From JAMBLL01 sp036985935 (lineage in GTDB: Bacteria; Actinomycetota; Acidimicrobiia; Spongiisociales; UBA5794), in the NCBI GenBank assembly GCA_036985935.1, contig BTQP01000098.1:1-7557 (forward strand): a DNA stretch of 7,557 bases. Reading direction: 5' to 3'. The number at the start of each line of letters is the position of its first letter. Position 1 is the first letter of the stretch. Shown here one piece after another: positions 1-5,657 of this stretch. The position numbers and the translations under genes are program-made. The notes under the pieces are model-generated. The model ran no database searches. It was not told the origin of the DNA and worked only from the letters and a program-made list of their open reading frames with translations.

Positions 1-230
1 TGACCGTGCAACTCGTCGATGAGGACGGTGCGGAGATCGGCGTGGTGGCGAAAGGGAAACTGCGAGTTGGTGCACCACCGAATCTGCCTCCGGGCTCACC
101 CAGCGTCGTGCCGATCGTGACTCCGTTTCACAACATCACGTTTCCAGAAGCGAAAGGCTATGCGTTCGTAGTGAGCCTCAACGATGCAGAACTCGCTCGA
201 ATCAAGTTCAGGGTCGTCGAACTGTCGTGA
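1..230 (+). CDS. DUF6941-like hypothetical protein, C-terminal part (5' end outside window)
   Basis: The reading frame is open from the window edge (first full codon at 3) to TGA at 228-230. It encodes about 75 residues with a pattern I recognise from the C-terminal half of DUF6941-type actinobacterial proteins: an acidic-residue/Gly strand turn near the start, then VGAPPNLPPGS, a hydrophobic-plus-aromatic strand and a closing beta strand (FRVVEL). There is no signal peptide or membrane segment in the visible part. A GTG at 6 could serve as a start, but the family is usually about twice this length, so the gene probably begins upstream. The family's function is unknown. The stop overlaps the next start (GTGA at 227-230), so it is probably translationally coupled to pgsA. 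The family assignment is from memory and moderate; the coding status is firmer. Confidence 0.6.
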   Translation, partial: TVQLVDEDGAEIGVVAKGKLRVGAPPNLPPGSPSVVPIVTPFHNITFPEAKGYAFVVSLNDAELARIKFRVVELS

Positions 231-778
231 TCTCGGATCTCTGGAACGTCCCAAACGTCATCTCGCTGATTCGCCTCGCGCTGATACCTGTCTTCATCTG
301 GTTGCTCGTGATCGCCGAATACGGTTGGGCGGGTGTGTTGCTTGCTGTCATCGGGACAACGGATTGGATAGACGGATACCTCGCCCGGCGTCTCGGTCAG
401 GTCACGGAGGTCGGCAAGTTCCTCGACCCGCTCGCCGACAGAGTTGCCGTGGCCGTCGCCGTGATAGGCGGCCTCATCACCGGCGTTCTCCCGGCGACGT
501 TCGCTATCGCCCTTATCGTGCGCGAGGTGCTCATCGGTGCGGGCGCCATCTACGGCTGGACACATGGCGTAACACAACTCGACGTTCGCTACCTCGGCAA
601 ACTTGCAACCCTGCTTCTCTACATCTCGGTCGCATCGTTCTACGGCGGGGTCGGTTTCGATTGGCCGTGGATGACTGCAATGGCATGGCTCACAGGCGTG
701 CCGGGTCTCATCCTGTACTACTGGGTTGCCGTGTTGTACATGTCCGACATGCGTCAAGCGATCGCAAACGCCAGGTAG
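227..778 (+). CDS. pgsA: CDP-alcohol phosphatidyltransferase, probable phosphatidylglycerophosphate synthase
   Basis: This is a membrane enzyme of 183 residues, the normal size for PgsA. The complete CDP-alcohol phosphotransferase signature is visible from D46 to D71: D46, D49-G50, A53-R54, G63, D67 and D71 at the canonical spacings. The N-terminus NVPNVISLIRL matches the typical PgsA opening, and several hydrophobic segments follow (about 14-30, 36-45, 74-110, 124-141 and 150-172). PgsA joins CDP-diacylglycerol and glycerol-3-phosphate to make phosphatidylglycerophosphate, the precursor of phosphatidylglycerol and cardiolipin, at the cytoplasmic membrane. The GTG start at 227 overlaps the preceding stop by four bases (GTGA) and has no strong SD of its own, so coupling is likely. 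In M. tuberculosis the gene near gcvH/garA is called pgsA2. Other CDP-alcohol transferases share the signature, so the exact acceptor alcohol is inferred. Confidence 0.85.
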   Translation: MISDLWNVPNVISLIRLALIPVFIWLLVIAEYGWAGVLLAVIGTTDWIDGYLARRLGQVTEVGKFLDPLADRVAVAVAVIGGLITGVLPATFAIALIVREVLIGAGAIYGWTHGVTQLDVRYLGKLATLLLYISVASFYGGVGFDWPWMTAMAWLTGVPGLILYYWVAVLYMSDMRQAIANAR

Positions 779-795
779 GATGCACGGAGATCGAC

Positions 796-801
796 AGGAG
801 G
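796..801 (+). promoter_or_regulatory. Shine-Dalgarno sequence of gcvH
   Basis: AGGAGG lies four bases before the ATG at 806. It is one of the strongest ribosome sites in the window and supports independent, efficient initiation of gcvH within the pgsA-gcvH unit. Confidence 0.8.
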
Positions 802-805
802 ACGC

Positions 806-1183
806 ATGGACTTTCCCGAGGACCTGAAATACGCTGCGAATCATGAGTGGGTGAGTGTCGAGGGAACTCACATCAAGATGGGTATCTCGGATTACGCCCA
901 GGACGCTCTCGGAGACATCGTGTTCGTCGAACTTCCGGAAGTGGGGCGTCAAGTTGTCGCGGGTGAGGCGTTCGCAGAAGTCGAGTCCACCAAGTCGGTA
1001 TCAGACGTGTATTCCCCTGTGACCGGGACAGTGATAGCGGCCAATGAGGCCCTCGACGCAACACCCGAGCTCGTGAACTCCGATCCCTTTGGTGACGGCT
1101 GGTTTGTCGTCATAGATGCAACGGACCTTTCGGAACTCGACGGTCTGATGGATGTCGTCGCATATCGCGAGATCGCCAGCTGA
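806..1183 (+). CDS. gcvH: Glycine cleavage system H protein
   Basis: This 125-residue protein has the usual length for the lipoyl carrier of the glycine cleavage system. It starts with the family hallmark (about residues 6-16, LKYAANHEWVS) and continues through GISDYAQDALGDIVFVELP. The lipoyl-attachment region VESTKSVSDVYSP places the lipoylated lysine at K63, followed by a Pro/Gly turn and the conserved NSDPFGDGWF segment near residues 91-100. In the cytosol the lipoyl arm carries the aminomethyl group from P protein (glycine decarboxylase) to T protein and is re-oxidised by L protein. The T protein is encoded about 5.5 kb downstream in this window. The gap from pgsA is only 27 bases, so the two are probably co-transcribed. 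Nothing is missing or odd. Confidence 0.97.
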   Translation: MDFPEDLKYAANHEWVSVEGTHIKMGISDYAQDALGDIVFVELPEVGRQVVAGEAFAEVESTKSVSDVYSPVTGTVIAANEALDATPELVNSDPFGDGWFVVIDATDLSELDGLMDVVAYREIAS

Positions 1184-1212
1184 CCACAACGTTCAACCAC
1201 ACATCGAGGGTT

Positions 1213-1232
1213 TAGCCTGTAGGCTTGTACCC
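1213..1232 (+). promoter_or_regulatory. Probable leaderless promoter (-10) with a short palindrome before the FHA gene
   Basis: TAGGCT at 1220-1225 fits the actinobacterial -10 pattern TANNNT and sits seven bases before the ATG at 1233. Transcription would therefore begin at or next to the start codon, and no SD is visible. The -10 lies inside a perfect dyad, AGCCT-GT-AGGCT (1214-1225), which could be an operator. No convincing -35 is seen; TTCAAC at 1192-1197 is a weak candidate at a poor distance. This is prediction only. Confidence 0.5.
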
Positions 1233-1652
1233 ATGCAAGGCGACGATACGAACATCCCAGACGACGTTGAACTCGAACAAGAGCCCACACTCTCGTGGGA
1301 ACCGACATCGGCAGAGGCAACGCCAGAGACGGCACAGAGTCGACTCGAAGGAGCTTTTGCGTGGGCGCTGACGATCGAAGGCGGCAGACAAACCGGTTTG
1401 ACGTATGTGCTGGGTCCTGGCAACACGGTTGCCGGGCGGGGCGCTGACTGCGCGATTTTCCTCCCGGACATCACCGTATCGCGCGAACATGCGAGATTCT
1501 CAGTCGACGCCACCGGTCTCTCGATGTCAGACCTTGGCTCGACCAACGGAACGTACGTCAACGGCATACGCCATGCTGCGGGAATGCTCGCCGAGGGTGA
1601 CCTCATGATGATCGGAAAGTTCCACCTGCGCGTCTCCAAAGGCCATGGCTGA
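1233..1652 (+). CDS. garA: FHA-domain protein of GarA/OdhI type
   Basis: This cytosolic protein of 139 residues has an acidic, Thr/Ser-rich N-terminal tail (1-38) followed by one FHA domain (about 42-135). The FHA phosphothreonine-binding residues are present: G68-R69, S83-R84-x-H86 and S103-T104-N105-G106, and the domain ends with IGKFHLRV much as GarA and OdhI do. In mycobacteria and corynebacteria this protein binds and inhibits 2-oxoglutarate dehydrogenase (and, for GarA, glutamate dehydrogenase) until Ser/Thr kinases phosphorylate the tail, which then folds onto its own FHA domain. The usual ETTSVF switch motif is absent; EPTLSW (17-22) may replace it. I chose ATG 1233 because a -10 lies seven bases upstream; an ATG at 1152 would overlap gcvH and add an unlikely extension. 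It sits between gcvH and ftsR, as garA does in Mycobacterium. The final 8 bases overlap ftsR. Regulatory targets here are inferred. Confidence 0.8.
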   Translation: MQGDDTNIPDDVELEQEPTLSWEPTSAEATPETAQSRLEGAFAWALTIEGGRQTGLTYVLGPGNTVAGRGADCAIFLPDITVSREHARFSVDATGLSMSDLGSTNGTYVNGIRHAAGMLAEGDLMMIGKFHLRVSKGHG

Positions 1653-2364
1653 ACTCCGCGCCGTGCCGAGCGCATCGCAAAGAACACACACCATCGGTGA
1701 GGTGATCAATCTCGTGCGGCCCGAGTTTCCGGATGTCACCGTCTCGAAGATCAGATTCCTGGAGTCCAAGGGCCTGATCCACCCTGAACGATCCGCATCG
1801 GGATACCGCATGTTCACCGATGAGGACGTACACAGAATCCAATATGTCCTGACGGAGCAACGGGATCACTTCCTCCCTCTCAAGGTGATCAAGTCCAAAC
1901 TCACCGCGTGGGAGAAGGGCGACGCGTCGCCCGTTGCACCTGACCAGGGTCCACCACCAGAGGCGTACTTCGCGTCTTCCGGTGTCTCCCTCACAACGTC
2001 TGAGATATCCCGGTCATCGGGCCTGAGTCGAGACCAACTCGTCGCTGTCGTCGACGAAGGCTTGCTAGAACCGACCGAGTTACCTGACGGAAGCCTGACG
2101 TACACCGATGCCGATCTCCAGATAGCACGCGCGATTCACCGGCTATTGGTGCGTGGCCTCGAGACGCGGCACCTGCGTGGCATCCGAATCGCAGCAGACC
2201 GCCAGACCGACTTGCTGGGACAACTCGTCGCTCCGCTGCTCCGTCACCGCAATCCCGACAACCAGCGCAGGTCTGCGGAGATACTTTCAGACACGGCCCA
2301 GGCATCAGCTCTTGTTCAAGAAACGTTGGTCCGCAGTAGGCTTCGCAAGCTACTCGAACACTGA
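1645..2364 (+). CDS. ftsR: MerR-family transcriptional regulator, FtsR-like (Rv1828 type)
   Basis: This DNA-binding regulator has 239 residues. An N-terminal MerR winged helix-turn-helix spans about 14-90: TIGEVINLV, the recognition region KIRFLESKGLI, the wing SASGYRMFTDEDV and the following helix. A Pro-rich linker (95-106) leads to a second MerR-like helical module (about 114-180, with LTTSEIS, EGLLEPTEL and YTDADLQIARAIHRLL) and a helical C-terminus rich in Leu, Arg and Gln. This two-module layout is that of Rv1828 and corynebacterial FtsR, which activates ftsZ transcription. No small-molecule or metal-binding cysteines of classical MerR proteins are seen. The ATG lies within the end of the FHA gene (8-base overlap), and only a poorly spaced AAAGG precedes it, so translation is probably coupled. 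The TGA overlaps the next ATG by one base. Its target here is inferred from relatives. Confidence 0.87.
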   Translation: MAELRAVPSASQRTHTIGEVINLVRPEFPDVTVSKIRFLESKGLIHPERSASGYRMFTDEDVHRIQYVLTEQRDHFLPLKVIKSKLTAWEKGDASPVAPDQGPPPEAYFASSGVSLTTSEISRSSGLSRDQLVAVVDEGLLEPTELPDGSLTYTDADLQIARAIHRLLVRGLETRHLRGIRIAADRQTDLLGQLVAPLLRHRNPDNQRRSAEILSDTAQASALVQETLVRSRLRKLLEH

Positions 2365-3413
2365 TGTTTACAACTTCTATTGCCTCCATCGCTCTCATCG
2401 CGTCGCTACTGGGACAGTCCGGTGCGATAGCACCAGTTAGCGGCGCCCCTGATCGCGACATACCAACACTGACGGCGGAACGCTGGATCGTCTACGACGC
2501 AAATGCTGAGGTCATCCTGGCCGAATGGAACGCAGACGAGCGTGGCTCGATGGCGTCCGTGACAAAGGTCATGACCGCAATGATCGTCCTCGACAACACG
2601 GACCTCGGCGCGATAGTCACGATCCCGGACTTCGTCACCAACACTCGCGGTTCGACGGCCGGCCTTGTTGCTGGGGAACAGTGGTCAGTTGGAGACCTTC
2701 TTCTCGCGATGCTCGTGCGATCTGGCAACGACGCTGCCTTGACGCTCGCCTACAGCGTGGGTGGCGAATCCGTGAGTGCGTTCGTCGAGCTGATGAACCA
2801 GCGCGCCGTCGAGCTTGGCATGACGGACACCCGGTTCGCAAACCCCAACGGTCTCGACAATGAGGACCACTACTCGACATCACAGGACCTTCTCACGATG
2901 ATCATCGCCTCCCAGGAGTATCCAGACCTCCGGCGCATCGGTCGCACCCGGCTGGTCAACATGCCGGCGGACCCGAACGGCAAGTCTCGCATTTTCAAGA
3001 ACACGAACAAGTTGCTCGGCACATACCCGGGAACACTCGGGCTGAAAACAGGCGACACGCCTTGGGCCGACAAGGTCCTGCTCGGCGTCACCGAACAAGC
3101 GGGCAGGCGGATTTACAGTGTCGTGATGCATTCGGATGATCACTTCGCCGACACCAGAGAACTTGTCGACTGGGCGTACTCGACGTATTCGATACGGGAC
3201 CGCTGGATGCGACCGCTCTACACCGAAGAAGGCGGGGGAGCGACCACCGAGTCCCTGGATATCAGCGCAGGACACGAGCGACGGATGCGTTCTATGGCTC
3301 AACTCGACGACGGTCGATGGAGAACCTCGGCGCTCGAGGATCTGCCCAAGGCAGATGTGATCGGAAGATGGATTCGCGGTGCAATTCCCGGCATCGCGGG
3401 CAATGACGGATGA
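2364..3413 (+). CDS. Secreted D-alanyl-D-alanine carboxypeptidase (peptidase S11, PBP5/DacB-like)
   Basis: This 349-residue serine peptidase is exported to the cell-wall space, where the family removes the terminal D-Ala from peptidoglycan pentapeptides and so limits cross-linking. The N-terminus (1-23) is a hydrophobic signal peptide with few charges and possible cleavage near AIA or SGA. All three active-site motifs of penicillin-binding proteins are present in order: SxxK as S65-V-T-K68, SGN at 120-122 and KTG at 228-230. Family segments such as NPNGL (160-164) and AYS (130-131 region) are also visible. After the catalytic domain, a Gly/Thr-rich link (about 288-300) leads to a C-terminal stretch DVIGRWIRGAIPGIAG (331-346) that could be an amphipathic membrane-contact helix, as in PBP5. 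The gene starts at TGATG on the ftsR stop and has no SD. The coupling to a division regulator suggests joint control of wall remodelling, which is an inference. Confidence 0.92.
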   Translation: MFTTSIASIALIASLLGQSGAIAPVSGAPDRDIPTLTAERWIVYDANAEVILAEWNADERGSMASVTKVMTAMIVLDNTDLGAIVTIPDFVTNTRGSTAGLVAGEQWSVGDLLLAMLVRSGNDAALTLAYSVGGESVSAFVELMNQRAVELGMTDTRFANPNGLDNEDHYSTSQDLLTMIIASQEYPDLRRIGRTRLVNMPADPNGKSRIFKNTNKLLGTYPGTLGLKTGDTPWADKVLLGVTEQAGRRIYSVVMHSDDHFADTRELVDWAYSTYSIRDRWMRPLYTEEGGGATTESLDISAGHERRMRSMAQLDDGRWRTSALEDLPKADVIGRWIRGAIPGIAGNDG

Positions 3414-3979
3414 CGGAACCCTTCGTACCTGTCATCTCGCGTGAGACGATCGAACGGCGCGTTCGTGAACTCGCGGATGAGATCAAGGCGGATATCGATA
3501 GCGATGATGCGATCGTGGTCGCGGTGCTCATGGGATCACTCATTTTCATGAAAGACCTGATGTCGCACCTCCCGTTCACATTCACCGCCGACTTCCTATC
3601 ACTGACTCGTTTTGGACGCGATGGACGGGTTTCGGTTGCTATGGATGTGTCGGTACCTCTCGAAGGCAAGGATGTTCTTCTCGTTCTCGAGATCGTCGAT
3701 ACGGGACTCACGCTTGCCACCATTCAGAAGATGATGCTCACGAGAGGCGTGAGATCATTGCGTACCGTTGCCCTGATCGACAAAGCACCGCGGAGGATTG
3801 TCGAGGTTCCAGTGGAGTACAGAGGATTCGAAGTCGGCGACGAGTACCTGCTCGGATACGGTATGGATTGGGAAGGCAAGTATCGCAATCTCGATGAGAT
3901 CTGGGCCGTGCTCGACATCGCGACTCTCTCGGAAGAACCCGAACGGTTTGAATCTATCGCCTTCGGTTTGCGCGGCTGA
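3410..3979 (+). CDS. Divergent hypoxanthine phosphoribosyltransferase-family protein
   Basis: This cytosolic protein of 189 residues has the overall HPRT architecture. The N-terminal VAVLMGSLIFMKDLM (37-51) corresponds to the VLKGSFIFMADL segment. The PRPP loop is LEIVDTGLTLA (93-103). The C-terminal purine-site region runs from IDK (123-125) through YRGFEVGDEYLLGYGMDW (137-154) to KYRNL (157-161). HPRTs salvage hypoxanthine and guanine to IMP and GMP using PRPP. Several signature positions differ: the acidic pair ED before IIDTG is L93-E94, the Lys before Gly in the first loop is M41, and the flexible catalytic loop with its Ser-Tyr pair is shortened and reads LTRF (65-68). D97-T98-G99 and D153 are kept. 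The ATG overlaps the carboxypeptidase stop (ATGA at 3410-3413). It may be an HPRT of altered activity or a regulatory paralogue, so I give no symbol. Confidence 0.8.
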   Translation: MTEPFVPVISRETIERRVRELADEIKADIDSDDAIVVAVLMGSLIFMKDLMSHLPFTFTADFLSLTRFGRDGRVSVAMDVSVPLEGKDVLLVLEIVDTGLTLATIQKMMLTRGVRSLRTVALIDKAPRRIVEVPVEYRGFEVGDEYLLGYGMDWEGKYRNLDEIWAVLDIATLSEEPERFESIAFGLRG

Positions 3980-3993
3980 GGCCGTGACGGTGA

Positions 3994-3999
3994 TAGGGT
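3994..3999 (+). promoter_or_regulatory. Probable leaderless -10 element before the DUF151 gene
   Basis: TAGGGT, preceded by GA (GATAGGGT), lies six bases upstream of the ATG at 4006, and no SD is present. The spacing resembles that of TAGGCT before the FHA gene, so a leaderless transcript is likely. TTGCGC at 3968-3973 is a weak -35 with a long 20-base spacer. The call rests on pattern alone. Confidence 0.5.
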
Positions 4000-4005
4000 G
4001 ACATC

Positions 4006-4524
4006 ATGACAGACCCGGTTCCGATGGATCTCGTTGGCATCCGAATCGAACTGCCGACGAACACACCGATTCTGCTGCTGCGCGAGAAGGGTGGCGAGCG
4101 GTACCTACCGATCTGGATAAACACACCTGAAGCGACCGCTATCGCCCTTGCTCACGACGGTATCCAGCCCGAACGTCCGCTCACCCATGATCTTCTCGCA
4201 TCCCTCATCGAGGAGCTCGGCGCACATGTTGCCGAGGTCGTTGTCACCGAGCTGCGCGGCGGCACGTTTTACGCTGACCTTCGTATCACGGTCGGGGACG
4301 ACGTTCACACGATCTCATCTCGTCCATCGGACGCAGTCGCCATCGCGGTGAGAACGGAAGCACCACTTTTTGCATCTCGCGAACTTCTCGAAGAAGCAGG
4401 GGTCCACATTCAGGACGAGAACGACGAAGACGAAATCGCCAAGTTCCGTGAGTTCCTGGACCGAATCGACCCCGATGACTTTGAGGCCGGTCAGGATAAT
4501 GACGCTGAGGCCGGTCAGGATTAG
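4006..4524 (+). CDS. DUF151 / bifunctional nuclease-family protein (Rv1829 type)
   Basis: This predicted cytosolic protein of 172 residues has a single DUF151 (BFN) domain over about residues 5-138. Recognisable family segments are PILLLRE (21-27), the YLPIWINTPEATAIAL block (33-48), RPLTHDLL (57-64), LRGGTFYADL (83-92) and SSRPSDAVAIAVRTEAPLFAS (108-128). The family is named for a plant protein reported to have nuclease activity; its role in bacteria is unsettled, so no reaction is assigned. In Mycobacterium its homologue Rv1829 lies between the two MerR genes, and the order here is the same with extra genes between. The C-terminal tail (about 134-172) is very acidic and contains a tandem duplication, DDFEAGQD then NDAEAGQD. 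The start at 4006 follows a -10 directly, with no SD. The channel gene begins 15 bases after its TAG. Confidence 0.88.
   Translation: MTDPVPMDLVGIRIELPTNTPILLLREKGGERYLPIWINTPEATAIALAHDGIQPERPLTHDLLASLIEELGAHVAEVVVTELRGGTFYADLRITVGDDVHTISSRPSDAVAIAVRTEAPLFASRELLEEAGVHIQDENDEDEIAKFREFLDRIDPDDFEAGQDNDAEAGQD
4474..4521 (+). repeat. Two-copy 24-base in-frame tandem repeat
   Basis: Positions 4474-4497 and 4498-4521 are adjacent copies matching at 21 of 24 bases, including an identical 16-base core (4482-4497 and 4506-4521). Each copy is eight codons, so the reading frame is kept and the acidic tail of the DUF151 protein is lengthened just before its stop. Confidence 0.9.
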
Positions 4525-4539
4525 TACAGGGCCATCCCC

Positions 4540-5547
4540 ATGAACTTGCCGTCGAGTCTGAGGGCAGGTGTGGCCGCCCTGTTCATCGTCGTGATCGTCG
4601 GTGCCGCGGGATTCGTGCTTCTCTCCCACATCGGCATACTGGATGCCGTCTACCTGACCCTTATCGTCATCACGACTCTCGGCCTCGGCGAGCCGACAAT
4701 TCTGCTCGAGACATCCACGAAGGTCTGGCTCGTAGTCGTGCTGCTCGCGGGTATGGGCGCCGCCATCTACACCCTCACCGCGATGATGGAGTACGGTCTG
4801 GAGATCGTCATCGGATCCGACTACCGGAAGCGCAGGAGAATGGAAAGGGACGTGGAACGCGTGGAGAACCACGTCATCGTCTGTGGGCACGGACGAGTCG
4901 GCTCGACCGCGGCTGCCGCACTTCAGAGGCAGGGCATTCCAGTCGTTGTCGTCGACAGCGATCCCGTGGCGGTGGATAGGGCAATCAGCGATGGATTCTT
5001 CGCCGTAGAAGGTGATGCGACCCGGGATGAGTCGCTGGTAGAGGCACGAGTTCACGCGGCGCGCTCGCTGATAGCGTGTGTGGAGTCCCCGAGCGACAAC
5101 CTCGTCATAACGCTGTCCGCAAAAGCGCTGAACCCCACAGTCCCCGTGTACGCGAGAGCGATTGATTCAGAGACCGAGAAGAAGCTGACCCTTGCCGGCG
5201 CTGACGCTGTGGTAACTCCAGAGCTCGTAGGAGGCGAGCGTATCGCAGCGCTCGCTACCCAGCCGGGTCTCGCCGAATTCGTCGACCTGATCGTCAGCAA
5301 CACCGCATCGGAGGTTCGGATTCGACGTTTCGTCGTTGAGCCCGACGCAATCATTGTTGGAAAGTCCCTTGCCGACCTGGATCTTCGGCGCCAGGGGGGC
5401 GCAATGGTCATCAGCCTCACATCCGAAGATCAGCCGATTCAGGTCAACCCGGACCCGGAAACACAGGTAACGGCCGGCGATGTTGTGTTCGCCGTTGGAA
5501 CCATCGACCAACTGTCGCACCTCGAGAGCACGGTCTCGGCCTCGTAG
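4540..5547 (+). CDS. Two-TM potassium channel with C-terminal RCK (TrkA-N/TrkA-C) domains
   Basis: This membrane protein of 335 residues has the plan TM1 (about 10-29), pore helix and filter (35-51), TM2 (62-82), RCK-N (110-235) and RCK-C (about 255-325), like MthK-type channels. The RCK-N Rossmann motif is clear: HVIVCGHGRVG (111-121, glycines 116, 118 and 121), with acidic D139 ending the second strand, consistent with nucleotide or ligand binding. RCK domains form a ring that gates the pore in response to ligands. The filter reads TTLGLGE (45-51) where TVGYG is usual, so selectivity is not guaranteed. ATG 4540 is preceded by only a weak AGGG eight bases away. A second Met, M101, lies exactly at the TM2-RCK junction with purine-rich sequence before it. 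It lies 15 bases after the DUF151 gene and is probably co-transcribed with it. Confidence 0.9.
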   Translation: MNLPSSLRAGVAALFIVVIVGAAGFVLLSHIGILDAVYLTLIVITTLGLGEPTILLETSTKVWLVVVLLAGMGAAIYTLTAMMEYGLEIVIGSDYRKRRRMERDVERVENHVIVCGHGRVGSTAAAALQRQGIPVVVVDSDPVAVDRAISDGFFAVEGDATRDESLVEARVHAARSLIACVESPSDNLVITLSAKALNPTVPVYARAIDSETEKKLTLAGADAVVTPELVGGERIAALATQPGLAEFVDLIVSNTASEVRIRRFVVEPDAIIVGKSLADLDLRRQGGAMVISLTSEDQPIQVNPDPETQVTAGDVVFAVGTIDQLSHLESTVSAS

Positions 5548-5560
5548 TTCGTAAAGGTTG

Positions 5561-5590
5561 TTGACATGCTTGCGCCATGCCCGGTAACTT
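5561..5590 (+). promoter_or_regulatory. Sigma-70-type promoter of the second merR gene
   Basis: TTGACA (5561-5566), a perfect -35 hexamer, is followed after 18 bases by TAACTT (5585-5590) as the -10. It lies in the longest intergenic gap of the window (5548-5657). Predicted transcription would start near 5597, giving a leader of about 60 bases that carries an inverted repeat and a good SD. Confidence 0.65.
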
Positions 5591-5597
5591 TCATTGG

Positions 5598-5621
5598 CGT
5601 AATTCGTCTGGCGGAATTACG
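5598..5621. promoter_or_regulatory. Perfect inverted repeat, candidate operator or leader hairpin
   Basis: CGTAATTC (5598-5605) and GAATTACG (5614-5621) are exact reverse complements separated by eight bases. The dyad begins at the predicted transcription start of the MerR gene. It could be an operator for autoregulation or for another dimeric regulator, or an mRNA hairpin. It lacks a T-run, so it is not a terminator. Confidence 0.6.
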
Positions 5622-5644
5622 GACGTGTAACCTTCTGGGACAAG

Positions 5645-5649
5645 AGGAG
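5645..5649 (+). promoter_or_regulatory. Shine-Dalgarno sequence of the second merR gene
   Basis: AGGAG, inside AGAGGAG, ends eight bases before the ATG at 5658. This fixes the start of the gene and contrasts with the SD-less starts of the upstream operon. Confidence 0.8.
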
Positions 5650-5657
5650 ACGCAGAC

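Noticed and set aside
158..952. Long antisense open frame opposite pgsA and gcvH
   Set aside because: It is the shadow of two well-recognised genes. Its protein is rich in Arg, His, Asp and Cys, with no domain pattern, SD or promoter.
1152..1232. Upstream ATG extension of the FHA protein
   Set aside because: It overlaps gcvH, adds a basic non-conserved segment and lacks an SD, while ATG 1233 has a well-placed -10.
4315..5055. Long antisense open frame opposite the DUF151 and channel genes
   Set aside because: Its composition (many His, Asp, Gly) mirrors the complement of membrane and Rossmann codons. The sense strand carries clear families.
5598..5621. Rho-independent terminator after the channel gene
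   Set aside because: The dyad is AT-rich in the stem with an 8-base loop and is not followed by a T-run. It lies downstream of a promoter, so an operator or leader hairpin fits better.
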